A DNA stretch of 64,000 nucleotides from Timema cristinae (lineage: Eukaryota > Arthropoda > Insecta > Phasmatodea > Timematidae): assembly GCA_039000515.1 (NCBI GenBank), contig JBCFYV010000001.1, positions 58,035,565 through 58,099,564 of the forward strand. The letters run 5' to 3'. The notes under the pieces are model-generated. The model made no database searches and was not told the origin of the DNA. It worked only from the letters and a program-made list of their open reading frames with translations. Shown in pieces: positions 38,561 to 51,226 of the stretch. Numbering within the stretch: the stretch's first letter is position 1; every line of letters begins with the position of its first letter. Position numbers and translations under genes: made by a program.

Positions 38561-38864
38561 ACATTTTCTGATATTGCATCACTCGATTATAAATGCATCT
38601 AAAGATCTTCAATGTTAGTCTAAATTGAAGAACAAAACTTCCAGAGGTTTCTATACTGAAATTTTTTAAAAAATTACTTGCCTAAATAAATATAACATTG
38701 AAGAATCAAGCTCTAAAAACGGAAATAGTATTTAGAAGCACCTACTTATGTGAACGGCCATTTTGTTTGATGAAACAGAACCAAATCAAAGGTGGTTTCC
38801 GTCTGACTGATGAACACCGGAGGGAAAACTTGTGAATTGCCGAGTCCAACATGAGCCAAACCAC

Positions 38865-39395
38865 TTTGGTGGCCACATGGTCTAAGGCGCTACTCTCGCA
38901 GTAGACTGGACACGATTCCAGGGAGATCGAGTTCGAATATAGGTCGAGTGTACGAGGGTAGTTGTCCACTCTCCCTTCACGCATATGTGGGTACACTTAA
39001 TTAAAAATAATTATTACTATCATCACCGCGTCTTACTCCCGTTCGGGTTAAACGCACTAAGCTATGTGTAATGGTAGGGTGATTGTGAGATGAAATGAAG
39101 GACCTACAGTTTAACGTGGGATCCGAACCACGGTGGAGGCCTGGCCATTCTCCACATTCACAAGTTGTGATTAATATACGTCTTGTCAGAGGTGAAGGAA
39201 GAGTTTGGCAATCAGATAAATCGTGCCATGACCGAGGATTTAACCCCCGGAACTCAGCACAGAAGTCTGACACCTTACCCCTAGACCACCTGGTCACCCT
39301 TAATGTAAATATGATCTTTATTCCTAAAATCATTAGCGTAATTAACACACAATCGTATAACCCATAACGGGTATAAGACGCGGTATTACAATAAA
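38865..39395 (+). mobile_element. SINE type B split by a type A SINE
   Basis: The left part (38865-39002) has head ggccacatggtctaaggcgc, B box GTTCGAATA and body ctctcccttcacgcatatg. The right part (39298-39395) resumes with attagcgtaattaacacaca and the tail acccataacgggtataag. The insertion between them is the type A SINE described next. Confidence 0.82.
39003..39297 (-). mobile_element. SINE type A nested in SINE type B
   Basis: Complete minus-strand type A: tail side ccgcgtcttactcccgttcg, body gggatccgaaccacggtgg, head cttacccctagaccacctgg. A short cttaat at both edges may be the target duplication. The order of insertion is B first, then A. Confidence 0.88.
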
Positions 39396-39399
39396 CATC

Positions 39400-40840
39400 G
39401 AACCCGATATAGACAGACTAATTAAAATACCCGTCAAGTCTATCACAAGGTCTATTATTAGTGAACACTACTGGTAGCTTATTTTATGGTTTCTATTTTG
39501 TAAAGATGTGCGTTCTTTCGAATAAAATCATTTTACTGCAATTGTGTTTGTTTAAAATTAAAATCTATATTTTGAATAATAGCTATTTCTTCTCTAAAAC
39601 TCAAATGTTCTGAGTATGATTTATTTTTCTACTCAATAGCCTATCAGAGCTAGTTCAAGAATAACTGGGTGTGTTTTAAATGTTTTTTTATAAGTTCGTT
39701 TAACAAAACATCATCTTTGCTAAAATTATTCATAGGTCCCATTGGTAAAATTAGGTCAAGTTTACGTTAAGACCGTAAAGTTAGGTGGATGGTGAAGGGG
39801 GTGGGGGTGGACGATAGAACACCTTGCAGCTCCCCATTGATCAGTTAAAGAGAAAGGGCCTTCAGGTGTTTAAACCTAAACCCACTTATATTTGTTTGAG
39901 GTAAACAACCTGGAATAGCTCTTAATGGCGTATTTGCAGTCAGAAAATTCAGCATTCCTCAATTTAGCATATTTTTTTATTCGGAGTGCAATTGTGAACT
40001 TACACACAGCAATGATAATGATCCAAAATGGGTTACATTCATCATACCTTGTAATTAATATAAGCTTTCTTTATTAAACCTATACTATGATTGCACAACG
40101 GGGGTATTTGACAGTTTCTAGAACTGATTCATCTAGCCATACGTCAAATCATAAAACACTGTGCTGCTGTCACTTTTGATAGATGGCATCAATGCTGATA
40201 AAATTAATAAGTTGTAGAATTATATTTTGTCAATGAAGACATATTTGTTTTATGTAACTATGTTACGTTACCACCATATCAGATTAGACAACACATCACG
40301 GCAATGGTTTGGTTCAGTGGGGAGAAAATAAGTCCGGTTAAATACGTTCAGGATACCCAATTAAATCACAAGGGTTGGAGGATTTGGGGGAAATGTGGGC
40401 GGGAGATGGGTCTATTCACGAGTGGTAATCCACTTATAATTTAAATCCATACTTTGTCAAACTATAGGAGGATCTGTTGGTTAAAGAATTTAATAAATAC
40501 AAACATGTGTTTTGTTGTCAACATTGATAACATTTAAGCGTGTTATATATAAATTATTTAATTATATATATATATATAATAAAATGAAATCTGTAGATCA
40601 TATGACTTGATGCAAAAACGTATGAAAACTTGTTTTAGTAACATTATATAACTGTCATCAAAGTTACCTCTTATCTAAAATAGAACAAGAATAGAAATGC
40701 CACAGTAATAAATAATATTGTCATTTATTTTGGTCCATGCCTTGTAAACGAAAAATAAAAGCGTAAAAGTCAAAATATAAAGTAAAAAAACATTGTTTGC
40801 AAAGATGTAAAATTGGGTGTTGCTAACTTGAAAACTACTT
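39400..40840. other. Gene-free stretch
   Basis: No gene supported. It contains a G-rich segment near 39795 (ggggtgggggtgg) and a (TA)n run at 40563-40579. Confidence 0.5.
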
Positions 40841-40844
40841 CAAC

Positions 40845-42797
40845 AGGACTAATGATACCCTCTATCGCTGTGTACTGTTACAAGCAGATACAACAGGACT
40901 AATGATTACCCTCTGATCAGCTGGTACGTACAAGCAGATACAACAGGCACTAATGATACCCTCTGATACGCTGTGTACTGTACAAGCAGATACAACAGGT
41001 CTAATGTTACCCTCTGATCAGCTGTGTACTGTACAGCAGATACAACAGAGACTAATGATACCCTCTGATCAGCTCTATACTGTACAAGAGATACAACAGG
41101 TCTAATGTTCCCTCTGATCAGCTGTGTTTCTGTACAAGCGATACAACAGGTCTAAGTTACCCTCTGATCAGCTGTGTACTGTACAAGCAGATACAACAGA
41201 GACTAATGATACCCTCTGATCAGCTGTGTACTGTAACAAGCAGATACAAACAGAGACTAAATGATACCCTCTGATCGCTGTGGTACTGTACAAGCAGATA
41301 CAACAGGCACTAATGTTTACCCTCTGATCAGCTGTGTACTGTACAAGCAGATACAACAGGCACTAATGTTACCCTCTGATCAGCTGTGTACTGTACAAGC
41401 AAATACAACAGGTCTAATGTTACCCTCGATCAGCTGTGTACTGTACAAACAGATACAACGAGACTAATATACCCTCTGATCAGCTGTGTAAGTACAAGCA
41501 GATACAACAGAGACTAATGATACCCTCTGATCAGCTGTGTACTGTACAAGCAGATACAACAGGCACTATGTTACCCTCTGATCAGCTGTGTACTGTACAA
41601 GCAGATACAACAGGCACTAATGTTACCCCTGATCACTGTGTACTGTACAAGCAGATACAACAGGTCTAATGTTACCCTCTGATCAGCTGTGTACTGTACA
41701 AGCAGATACAACAGAGAATAATGATACCCTCTGATCAGCTGTATACTGTACAAGCAGATACAACAGGTCTAATGTTACCCTCTGATCAACTGTGTACTGT
41801 ACAAGCAGATACAACAGGCACTAATGTTACCCTCTTATCAGCTGTATACTGTACAAATCAGATACACAGGCACTAATGTTACCCTCTGATCAGCTGTGTA
41901 CTGTACAAGCAGATACAACAGGCACAAATGTTACCCTCTGATCACTGTATACTGTACAAGCAGATACAACAGTCTAATGTTACCCTCTGATAGCTGTGTA
42001 CTGTACAAGCAGATACAACAGGTCTAATGTTACCCTGTTCAGCTGTGTACTGTACAAGCAGATACAACAGAACTAATGATACCCCTGATCAGCTGTGTAA
42101 CTTACAAGCAGATACAACAGAGACTAATGATACCCTCTGATCAGCTTGACTGTACAAGCAGATACAACAGGCACTAATGTTACCCTCTATCACTGTGTAC
42201 TGTACAAGCAGATACAACAGGCACTAATGTTACCCTCTGATCAGCTGTGTACTGTACAAGCAAAATAACAACAGGTCTAATGTTACCCTCTGATCACTTG
42301 TGTACTGTACAAACGATACAACAGAGACTAATGATACCCTCTGATCAGTGTGTAACTGTACAAGCAGATACAACAGAGACTAATGATACCCTCTGATCAG
42401 CTGTGTACTGTACAGCAGATACAACAGCACTAATGTTACCTCTGATAAGCTGTGTACTGTACAAGCAGATACAACAGGCACTAATGTTACCCTCTGATCA
42501 CTGTGTACTGTACAAGCAGATACAACAGGTCTAATTTACCCTCTGATCAGCTGTGTACTGTACAAGCAGATACAACAGAGACTAATTGTACCCTCTGATC
42601 AGCTGTGTACTGTACAAGCATAACAACAGAGACTAATGATACCCTCTGATCAGCTGGTGTAACTGTACAAGCAGATACAACAGGCACTAATGATAACCCT
42701 CTGATCAGCTGTGTACTCTACAAACAGATTAACAACAGGAACTAATGTTACCCTCTGATCAGCTGTGTACTGTACAAATAGATACAACAGGTCTATT
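40845..42797. repeat. 54-bp minisatellite, about 36 units
   Basis: The unit contains TGATCAGCTGTGTACTGTAC, then aagcagatacaacag and a variable core (gcactaatgtt, gtctaatgtt or agactaatgat) before accctc. Each unit holds the palindrome CTGATCAG and the inverted pair GTAC-T-GTAC. Many units have single-base losses scattered at random. Confidence 0.95.
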
Positions 42798-42799
42798 TT

Positions 42800-43560
42800 A
42801 AAAGTTACAAATCACACATTCTTCTTTCCCCTAATGTTCTCAGCTTTCATTTACATTCTCGATTATTTGTTTGAACTGCAAAATATAACTAAGGTTGTCA
42901 ATAATAGTCTTATAAATAATAGTACCTATTGAATTAAGCCTTTTCAATCTCAAGAGTTTCACCATGTATGTTTCAGGGATGTGAAGGCCACCCTTTAAAT
43001 GCGAAATGAAGTTGAAGTAAAGATTGTTTAAAGTATATGAAGACATTTATCAAATAAAGTTTTCTTGTTACGTAGCACCTAATTTAAATTTTTAAATATC
43101 AGTTAATATGATAGATTAAATATCAAAGCTATTATTTTGGTTAGTTACGGTCATAGCCGCATTTCCAATTTAAAGAATATATCTAGATGCGGCTATTTTT
43201 TAAGTGATGGTGTTAAGTACAGCCTGATTTGTTTGGAAAAACAGTAGATAAAATCAAACATAATTATTTGTGGCCAACATTAATAACTTTTTACTATATT
43301 TTTTGTGTTATTCTATAGGTATTGATAATATATATCAAAAATGCAATGCTGATAGCATGCCTTTATGTATGAAATATTAAAAATTGTTTTAGTAACTTTA
43401 GTAACTAACTTCTACTACAAGGAATTTAGAGCTTATAAAACTCAACTTTTAACGATTTTTAGTGAATGCTTCTAGTTTAATAATTTTTGGAAACATAGTA
43501 ATTAAATGTATCAAAATTAATAATGTATATGACTTTCCCTATCCGGCCCACCTAGCATTT
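42800..43560. other. Gene-free AT-rich stretch
   Basis: No gene, RNA or transposon end supported. Confidence 0.5.
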
Positions 43561-43564
43561 TCCA

Positions 43565-46500
43565 TGTCTTAATGGTGGTCCCCTGGCTAATAGTTGGAGA
43601 CCCGGTTTAGTGGCCCCTGGATAATAGTTGGGAACCCTGGTTTAGTGGCCCTTGGATAATAGTTTGGAGACCCTGGTCTAGTGCCCCCTGGATAATAGTT
43701 GGGACCTGGTTTAGTGGCCCCCTGGCTAATAGTTGACGCCCTGGTCTAGTGAACCCCCTCTGGCTAATATTTGGACGCCCTGGTTTAGTGGCCCCCTGGC
43801 TAATATGGAGACCCTGGTCTAGTGGCTCCCTAGATAATAGTTGGAGACCCTGGTCTAGTGGCCCCCTGGATATATTGGAGACCCTGGTTTAGTGGCCCTC
43901 TGGATAATAGTTGGAGACCTTTGGTTAGTGGCCCTCTGGATAATAGTTGGAGACCCTGTCTAGTGGCCCCCTGGCTAATAGTTGGGACCCTGGTTTATGT
44001 GGCCCTCTGCTAATAGTTGGAGACCCTGGTTTATGGCCCTCTGGATAATAGTTGGAGACCCTGGTTTAGTGCTCCCTGCTAATAGTTGGAGACCCTGGTT
44101 TAGTGGCCCTCTGGATAATAGTGGACCCTAGTTTAGTGGCCCTCTGGATAATAGTTTGGAGACCCTGGTTTAGTGCCCTCTGGATAATAGTTGGAGACCC
44201 TGGTCTAGTGGGGCCCCCTGGCCAATAGTTGGAGACCCTGGTCTAGTGCCCCCTGGCTAATAGTTGGAGACCCTGGTCTAGTGGGCCCCTGGATAAGAGT
44301 TGGAGACCCTGGTTTAGTGGCCCTCTGGATAAGAGTTGGAGACCCTGGTTTAGTGGCCCTCTGGATAATAGTTTGGAGACCCTGGTCTAGTGGCCCCCTG
44401 GCTATAATAGTTGGAGACCTGGTTTAGTGGCCCTCTGGATAATAGTTGGGACCCTGGTTAGTGGCCCTCTGGATAATAGTTGGAGACCCTGGTTAGTGGC
44501 CCTCTGGCTAATAGTTGGAACCCTGGTTTAGTGGCCCTCTGGATAATAGTTGGAGACCCTGGTCTAGTGGCCCTGGCTAATAGTTGGAGACCCTGGTTTA
44601 GTGGCCCTCTGGATAATAGTTGGAGACCCTGGTTTAGTGACCCTCTGGCTAATAGTTGGAGCCTGGTTTAGTGGCCCTCTGGATAATAGTTGGAGACCCT
44701 GGTTAGTGGCCCCTGGCTAATAGTAGGAGACCTGGTTTAGTGGCCCTCTGGATAATAGTTGGACACCCTGGTTTAGTGGCCCCCTGGCTAATAGTTGGAG
44801 ACCTGGTTTAGTGGCCCTCTGGATAATAGTTGGATACCCTGGACTAGTGGCCCCTGGCTAATAGTTGGAGACCCTGGTTTAGTGGCCCTCTGGATAATAG
44901 TTGGAGACCCTGGTCTAGTGGCCCCCTGGCTAATAGTTGGAGACCCTGGTTAGTGGCCCTTGGTAATAGTTGGAGACTCTGGATAGTGGCCCCTGGCTAA
45001 TAGTTGGAGACCCTGGTTAGTGGCCCTCTGGATAATAGTTGGAGACCCTGGTTTAGTGGCCCCTGGCTAATAGTTGGAGACCCTGGTTTAGTGGCCCTCT
45101 GGTAATAGTTGGAACCTGGTTAGTGGCCCCTGGCTAATAGTTGGAGACCCTGGTTTAGTGGCCCTCTGGATAATAGTTGGACACCCTGGTTTAGTGGCCC
45201 TCTGGATAATAGTTGGAGACCCTGGTTTAGTGGCCCCTGGTAATAGTTGGGACCCTGGTTAGTGGCCTCTGGATAATAGTTGGAACCTGGTTTAGTGGCC
45301 CCTGGTAATAGTTGGGACCTGGTTTAGTGGCCTCTGGATATAGTTGGAGACCTGGTTTAGTGCCTCTGGTAATAGTTGGAGACCCTGGTTAGTGGCCCCG
45401 GTAATAGTTGGAGACCCTGGTTTAGTGCTCTGGTAATAGTTGGAGACCTGGTTTAGTGGCCCCTGGTAATAGTTGGAGACCTGGTTTAGTGGCCCCTGGA
45501 TAATGTTGGAGACCTGGCTAGTGGCCCCTGGTAATAGTTGGAGACCCTGGTTAGTGGCCTCTGGTAATAGTTGGAGACCTGTTTAGTGGCCCTCTGGATA
45601 TAGTTGGACCTGGTCTAGTGGCCCCTGGCAATAGTTGGAGACCCTGGTTTAGTGGCCCCTGGATAATAGTTGGAGACCTGGTTTAGTGGCCTCTGGATAA
45701 TAGTTGGAGACCCTGGTTAGTGGCCCCTGGTAATAGTTGGAGACCTGGTTTAGTGGCCCTCTGGTAATAGTTGGAGACCTGGTTAGTGGCCCCTGGCTAA
45801 TAGTGGAGACCTGGTTTAGTGGCCCTCTGGATAATGTTGGAGACCTGGTCTAGTGGCCCCTGGTAATAGTTGGAGCCCTGGTCTAGTGCCTCTGGTAATA
45901 GTTGGAGACCCTGGTTTAGTGGCCCCTGGTAATAGTTGGAGACCTGGTTTAGTGGCCTTGGTAATAGTTGGAGACCTGGTTATGGCCCCTGGTAATAGTT
46001 GGAGACCCTGGTTTAGTGGCCCTCTGGATAATAGTTGGAACCCTGGTTTAGTGGCCCCTGGCTATAGTTGGAGACCCTGGTTTAGTGCCCTCTGGTATAG
46101 TTGGAACCTGGTAGTGGCCCTGGCTAATAGTTGGAGACCCTGGTTTAGTGGCCCTCTGGATAATAGTTGGAACCCTGGTCTAGTGGCCCCCTGGCTAATA
46201 GTTGGAGACCCTGGTTAGTGGCCTCTGGATAATAGTTGGGACTGGTAGTGGCCCTGGTAATATGGAGACCTGGTTTAGTGGCCCTCTGGATAATATTGGA
46301 GACCCTGGTTAGTGGCCCCTGGCAATAGTTGGAGACCTGGTTAGTGGCCCTCTGGTAATAGTTGGAGACCCTGGTTGTGGCCCTCTGGTAATAGTTGAGA
46401 CCTGGTTTAGTGGCCCCGGTAATAGTTGGAGACCCTGGTCTGTGCCTTGGATAATTTTGGAGACCTGGTTTAGTGGCCTCTGATAATAGTTGGACCCTGG

Positions 46501-47420
46501 TTTAGTGGCCCCCTGGCTAATGTTGGAGCCTGGTTAGTGCCTCTGGATATAGTTGAGACCTGTTAGTGGCCCCCGGTAATAGTGGGACCTGGTCTAGTGG
46601 CCTGGTATTTGGAGACCCTGGTTGTGGCCCCTGGTAATTTTGGAGACCTGGTCTAGTGGCCCCTGGTAATAGTTGGACCTGGTTAGTGGCCCTGGCTAAT
46701 GTTGGAGACCTGGTTAGTGGCCTTGGATAATAGTTGGAGCCTGGTTGTGGCCCCTGGTAATGTTGGAGACCTGGTTTAGTGGCCCTGGCTAATAGTTGGA
46801 ACCCGGTTAGTGCCCCTGGTAATAGTTGAGACTGGTTTAGTGGCCCCCTGGTAATAGTTGGAGACCCTGGTTTAGTGGCCCCTGGCTAATAGTTGGAGAC
46901 CCTGGTTTAGTGGCCCCCTGGCTAATAGTTGGAGACCCTGGTTTAGTGGCCCTCTGGATAATAGTTGGAGACCCTGGTTTAGTGGCCCTCTGGATAATAG
47001 TTGGAGACCCTGGTTTAGTGGCCCCCTGGCTAATAGTTGGACGCCCTGGTTTAGTGGCCCTCTGGATAATAGTTGGAGACCCTGGTTTAGTGCCCCCTGG
47101 CTAATAGTTGGACACCCTAGTTTAGTGGCCCCCTGGCTAATAGTTGGAGACTCTGGTTTAGTGGCCCCCTGGCTAATAGTTGGAGACTCTGGTTTAGTGG
47201 CCCCCTGGCTAATAGTTGGAGACCCTGGTCTAGTAGCCCTCTGGATAACTTTTGTAGACCCTGGTTTAGTGGCCCTCTGGATAATAGTTGGAGACCCTGG
47301 TTTGGTGGCCCTCTGGATAATAGTTGGAGACCCTGGTCTAGTGGCCCCCATACTAATAGTTGGAGACCCTGGTTTAGTGGCCCTCTGGATAATAGTTGGA
47401 CACCCTGGTCTAATGCCCTA
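43565..47420. repeat. 36-bp satellite, about 105 units, SINE-head derived
   Basis: The unit is ggccctctggataatagttg followed by gagaccctggtttagt. TGGTCTAGTGG, which fits the tRNA A-box pattern TRGYNNARNNG, occurs in many units (the others have TGGTTTAGTGG, which also fits). Compared with the type B SINE head (ccccggtctattg...gcaatagagtggac), the unit looks like its A-box half with a deletion. The last unit at 47405 runs directly into the remainder of a type B SINE. The central part (about 44900-46850) has many short units from base losses. Confidence 0.93.
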
Positions 47421-47630
47421 CTCTAGTAATAATTTGACTCCCGATGATGGGGAGCTGAGGGTTTGAAACCCAATCAGGTGTACTGAGGATAGTTTCTACA
47501 AAGGGGTTATTCACGCTCCCACCATGCCATTGTGGGTATAATTCCTCTGAATTCACCCTTATTCATCTCTAGCACACTAGCATAGTTTGTTCAAATGCGT
47601 AGTAGCACGCGGGGCTGTAAAAAAAAAAGC
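47405..47630 (+). mobile_element. SINE type B joined to the 36-bp array
   Basis: Starts within the last array unit (ccctggtctaatgccctact), then gactcccgatgatggggag, B-box position gggtttgaaaccc, body cacgctcccaccatgcca, decayed tail gcgtagtagcacgcgggg and an A-rich end. Confidence 0.8.
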
Positions 47631-47639
47631 AATCCCCTT

Positions 47640-48670
47640 CATTAATCATCCATAGATTTTGTCAAGCGCCTAAAAACAGTAACAAAGCTTTATATTTGTA
47701 TAGGAGTTAAACACGGTGGAAATGGTAGTTATGACTGCACGGATAAGAAGCCCAGCCATACCTCTCACTTCAAATGTATGTTCAAATATATTTGTCAAAA
47801 CTTACACATTTAATTGAATCTTTACATTATTTTTAGAGAGACCGCGTCCACCGACCCGCATCGTACGCATCGGATGGATGGCATGAATTAGATTTATTTA
47901 GTGTACTGCCTCCACTGCATTCGGAACATTCGTAGTTCTGAAGAAGGTAGTTCCCAACACCCATCCTTCAGTTGTATCGTGTCGCGTGTCCTAACATCTA
48001 TGAGGACACCAGTGGCATGGGTGGTCGTTAGGATATATACAGACAAATACTCTCAGCTATACCCCACGAAGCTATCATTAATCCAACAGCTGTTGCTGTT
48101 GCTGTTGAAACTAATCTAGTTTTACTAGACTATTATTTTTCTGATAAGAATATATATATTTTAATATTATTTAAGTTTTTTCTAGCTTACCACAGTTATG
48201 TTGACAAAAATAAGTTTTATGGATCGGATTTTGATCTGTTTCCTGATATTCTTATCGGCATTGCCAACGTCCGATATGGACTAGTGGACACATACCATTA
48301 CTCTCTCACCAAACCTCTCTCTCTCTCTCTACTATGGCCAGCGTTATCAATATAGAAGAGTATAGACAACCATTGAACTTAGACCGAGAAGTCAATAAGA
48401 GAACAGACTAGTCAAAGGCCGGTACACACAGTGGACGGATATTATCCACTGCTCATGTTTGAATTGCATTGTGGTAGCCATTATTCATGTTTATTACTAA
48501 CCAATTTTCTTTATTTCAGCCTTAATGACTATAATAATTGTAAGTATTATTGAAAAAAATGGGGAAATATTACAATTTTACTTTGTTATTGAAGGTATCG
48601 ATTGAAGTAATACTTTAGCGTAGTGTTTTATTACAAACCATTGTGGCCTATTTTGATTATGAATTGTGCA
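47640..48670. other. Gene-free stretch
   Basis: No supported gene. It has a small (CTGTTG)n run at about 48088-48105 and (CT)n at 48311-48331. A frame at 47901-48119 has no recognisable domain. Confidence 0.5.
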
Positions 48671-48679
48671 CTATGTGCT

Positions 48680-49638
48680 CATGGGTGGATTTACGACTCT
48701 GCCGCCCATAAGCACTAGATAATTTGCCGCCCTTTTTTCCTACCTTAATTTCTAACCTTCTAAAGCCCAAATTTCCCCCTGCCACTCCTCATACAACCAC
48801 ACGTATATACCAAATACATAAGTGCAATCTGTGGATGACAGATAAAATGTGCTTACATTATTTTATTATTTATTATAGTGAGGTTTTAAAAGTAGTTAGG
48901 ATCCAAGGAAATACTTAAAAAATTGAAATAAAGACTCACACGCACAACACACAAATTCAAATATTATATAATTTAAAAATATAAAGTTTGCATTAGTCAA
49001 CTATTATTAGCCCCGCGTCTTACTAACCATTCGGGTTATACGCACTTACGCTAATGTGTAATGGTTGGGTGATTGTGAGATGAAATGTAGGACCTACAGT
49101 TTAACGTGGGATCCGAACCACGGTGGCGGCCTGGCATTCCCCACATTCACAAGATGTCTTGTCAGAGGTGGAGGAAGGGTTTGGTAATCAGATAAATCTG
49201 TGCCGGGACCGAGGATTGAACCCCGGCCGCCAGCACAGAAGTCTGACACCTTACCCCTAGACCACCAGGTCACCTCATTAGTCAACTGTAGAACATGTTA
49301 CTACAGATAAAATATTAGCATGTACACAATAATAAAAGAGTCTATAATTTATCTTGACTTGATTTCAGCTGGGTGAACTGGTTGATGATGACAGACAAAT
49401 CCCTTTTATCCAATAAGAGACCTTCAATTGAGACGGGTGTCAGTGAATTAAGGCGATATTCTGTCATGTTGGTACGCAGATACATCAAAACAGAGCAATC
49501 ACACACACGACGAAAACATCAAATTATTTGACTGGCAGAAAAAGGTATGTATTTTTTTTCGTCATTAAACATTTGCCGCTCCTAAAATCTGCCCCTGTAT
49601 GAACGTGCCTATTAGGCCTATGAGTAAATCCACCCTTG
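48680..49638. mobile_element. Non-autonomous hAT-like element with 8-bp target duplication
   Basis: Ends CATGGGTGGATTTAC and, reverse-complemented at the right, CAAGGGTGGATTTAC. TATGTGCT lies at 48672-48679 and 49639-49646. The element is 959 bp including a nested SINE of about 273 bp, so about 0.67 kb originally. An interior piece at about 49370-49550 is bounded by ttgatttcag and gtatgt and looks exon-like, but no long frame crosses it. Confidence 0.87.
49003..49275 (-). mobile_element. SINE type A nested in the hAT-like element
   Basis: Complete minus-strand copy: ccgcgtcttactaaccattc at the tail side, attgaaccccgg at the B box, ccctagaccacca at the A box. The 12-bp target duplication cattagtcaact lies at 48991-49002 and 49276-49287. 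Confidence 0.93.
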
Positions 49639-49979
49639 TATGTGCTACGCATTAATATACATTCAATTTTATGAACTAACAAGTGAATACACGAAGACTA
49701 AACTTTTTCCAATATTGTCAGATGTTTTGTCCCCGAACCTATCTAGTAAATAGTATTTGCCCACAACTTCGCTCGCATTAAACAATACATCAACACATTC
49801 GACAAGATCAAATGTTAGAAAAGAATGAAACTTCAAGAGCAGTGTTTTATGTCCGTAAGAAGATTAAAGAAGAAACACGGACCCATTCCCATCCCTCAAC
49901 CTTCAAAACTGAGCTCATATCTCGTGCCATCTTATGTACTCGCAATACCAGCCGCGACGAAAGTTCACTGCTTACGTCC

Positions 49980-50079
49980 NNNNNNNNNNNNNNNNNNNNN
50001 NNNNNNNNNNNNNNNNNNNNNNNNNNNNNNNNNNNNNNNNNNNNNNNNNNNNNNNNNNNNNNNNNNNNNNNNNNNNNNN
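49980..50079. other. Assembly gap, 100 N
   Basis: Exactly 100 N. The repeated block begins at its right edge. Confidence 0.99.
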
Positions 50080-50604
50080 AGTCGAAGAAGAAAATAAATT
50101 GACAGCCCGGGTTTGTAACGTTTGCCAAAGCATCTCTAAGGAAAGTTTTTTTTTAAAATATTAAAATTATTTTGAAGCATTTGTGAAAAAAAATAAATGG
50201 AATTTTTTAAAAGATATTTTTATACTCAATTTTAAAAACATGTTCACATTTTCCTTTGGGGAGGGTTGTAAAACTTTGGTGAAAAGACGTGTTAAAAAGC
50301 TCAAAAAAATAATAAAAAATTTTGGGAAATTTTGAACTTTTTAAAAACAAGTATTTTTAAGGTCACTCCCCAGAAAAAGTATTTCAAGTAGCGGCTCTTT
50401 ATGACATAGTGTTTATTGAAACTGGAAATTTTGTTTTTTAACCTCAAAAATTTTTACAGGACAAAAATTTCCAAAGCTCCCCCCTTTTCCAAATCACACG
50501 TTCTTTTTAATATTATCTACAGGGGGGGAGAAATAAAAATTTAACCAAAAAAAGTACCTACAACTGAGAATGTAGATTTACTTTTCTGTCCCGCTTTGTG
50601 AGAT

Positions 50605-51226
50605 ATTACATGTCTCTTTACCACTACCTAGCTACAGGCTGCTAGTTAGTGGATTTTAATCAAGTATATCGACTTGTAATCACTAGCACCAGAAAGACAG
50701 CTCAGCAAGTTTGTGAAGCCATATGAGAAGTTCAGAAGGATGTATATTTAACAGAGCTCAAAAGAGAGAGATATTTGGAGATAGCTGAGGGATTTAAGAA
50801 CGGTGAAAACTTTCCAGATTGCATTTGAGCAGTAGGTGGGAAGCATATCAGAATAATGAAACCAAGTCTTCCCGGTTCAGTGAACTATATTTAAAAAGTA
50901 CATTTTTCATTCGCATTATTGGTGGAATGTGATGCTAACTATAGTTTTGGGCCAGTTAATGTTGCTGCAGATTGAAAAGAAAGTGACTCTACTATCTTTA
51001 AGAATTCTATGTTTTACAAGGCTCTGATAGTCAATGATTTGGATATCCCTGAAAACTCTCTTATTTTTGTAACCAGGGACGAGCCTGCGCCCTATGTTTT
51101 GCAAGGTGACAAGGCATTCCAGTTTTAGTTCGCCTAAAGCACTAACATGGTGGATAAAAATGTAGTGTTAAAGAATAATTTTCAACTACAGGCTATCCCG
51201 AGACAGACGTTATATACTCCGGTAAC
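50605..51226 (+). pseudogene. PIF/Harbinger transposase remnant, copy 2
   Basis: The same blocks and lesions as copy 1: stop before AVGGKHIRIMKP, KESDSTIF, GDKAFQF and the shifted NYRLSRDRR. The shared inactivating changes (Asp to Gly, Glu to Lys) were fixed before the copies separated. Confidence 0.85.

Noticed and set aside
46872..47351. Frames of repeated GATKPGSPTIIQ-type peptide over the 36-bp array
   Set aside because: 36 is a multiple of 3, so the repeats translate in phase; indels break them elsewhere in the array.
47901..48119. A 72-codon frame ending in a leucine run
   Set aside because: The end is a (CTGTTG)n microsatellite and the rest has no recognisable domain.
48680..49638. 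An exon-like piece at 49370-49550 with splice-like borders
   Set aside because: No frame crosses it without a stop, and it lies within a small non-autonomous transposon.
49812..50164. Frames crossing the second N gap
   Set aside because: They join sequence across 100 N of unknown true length and cannot be read as one protein.
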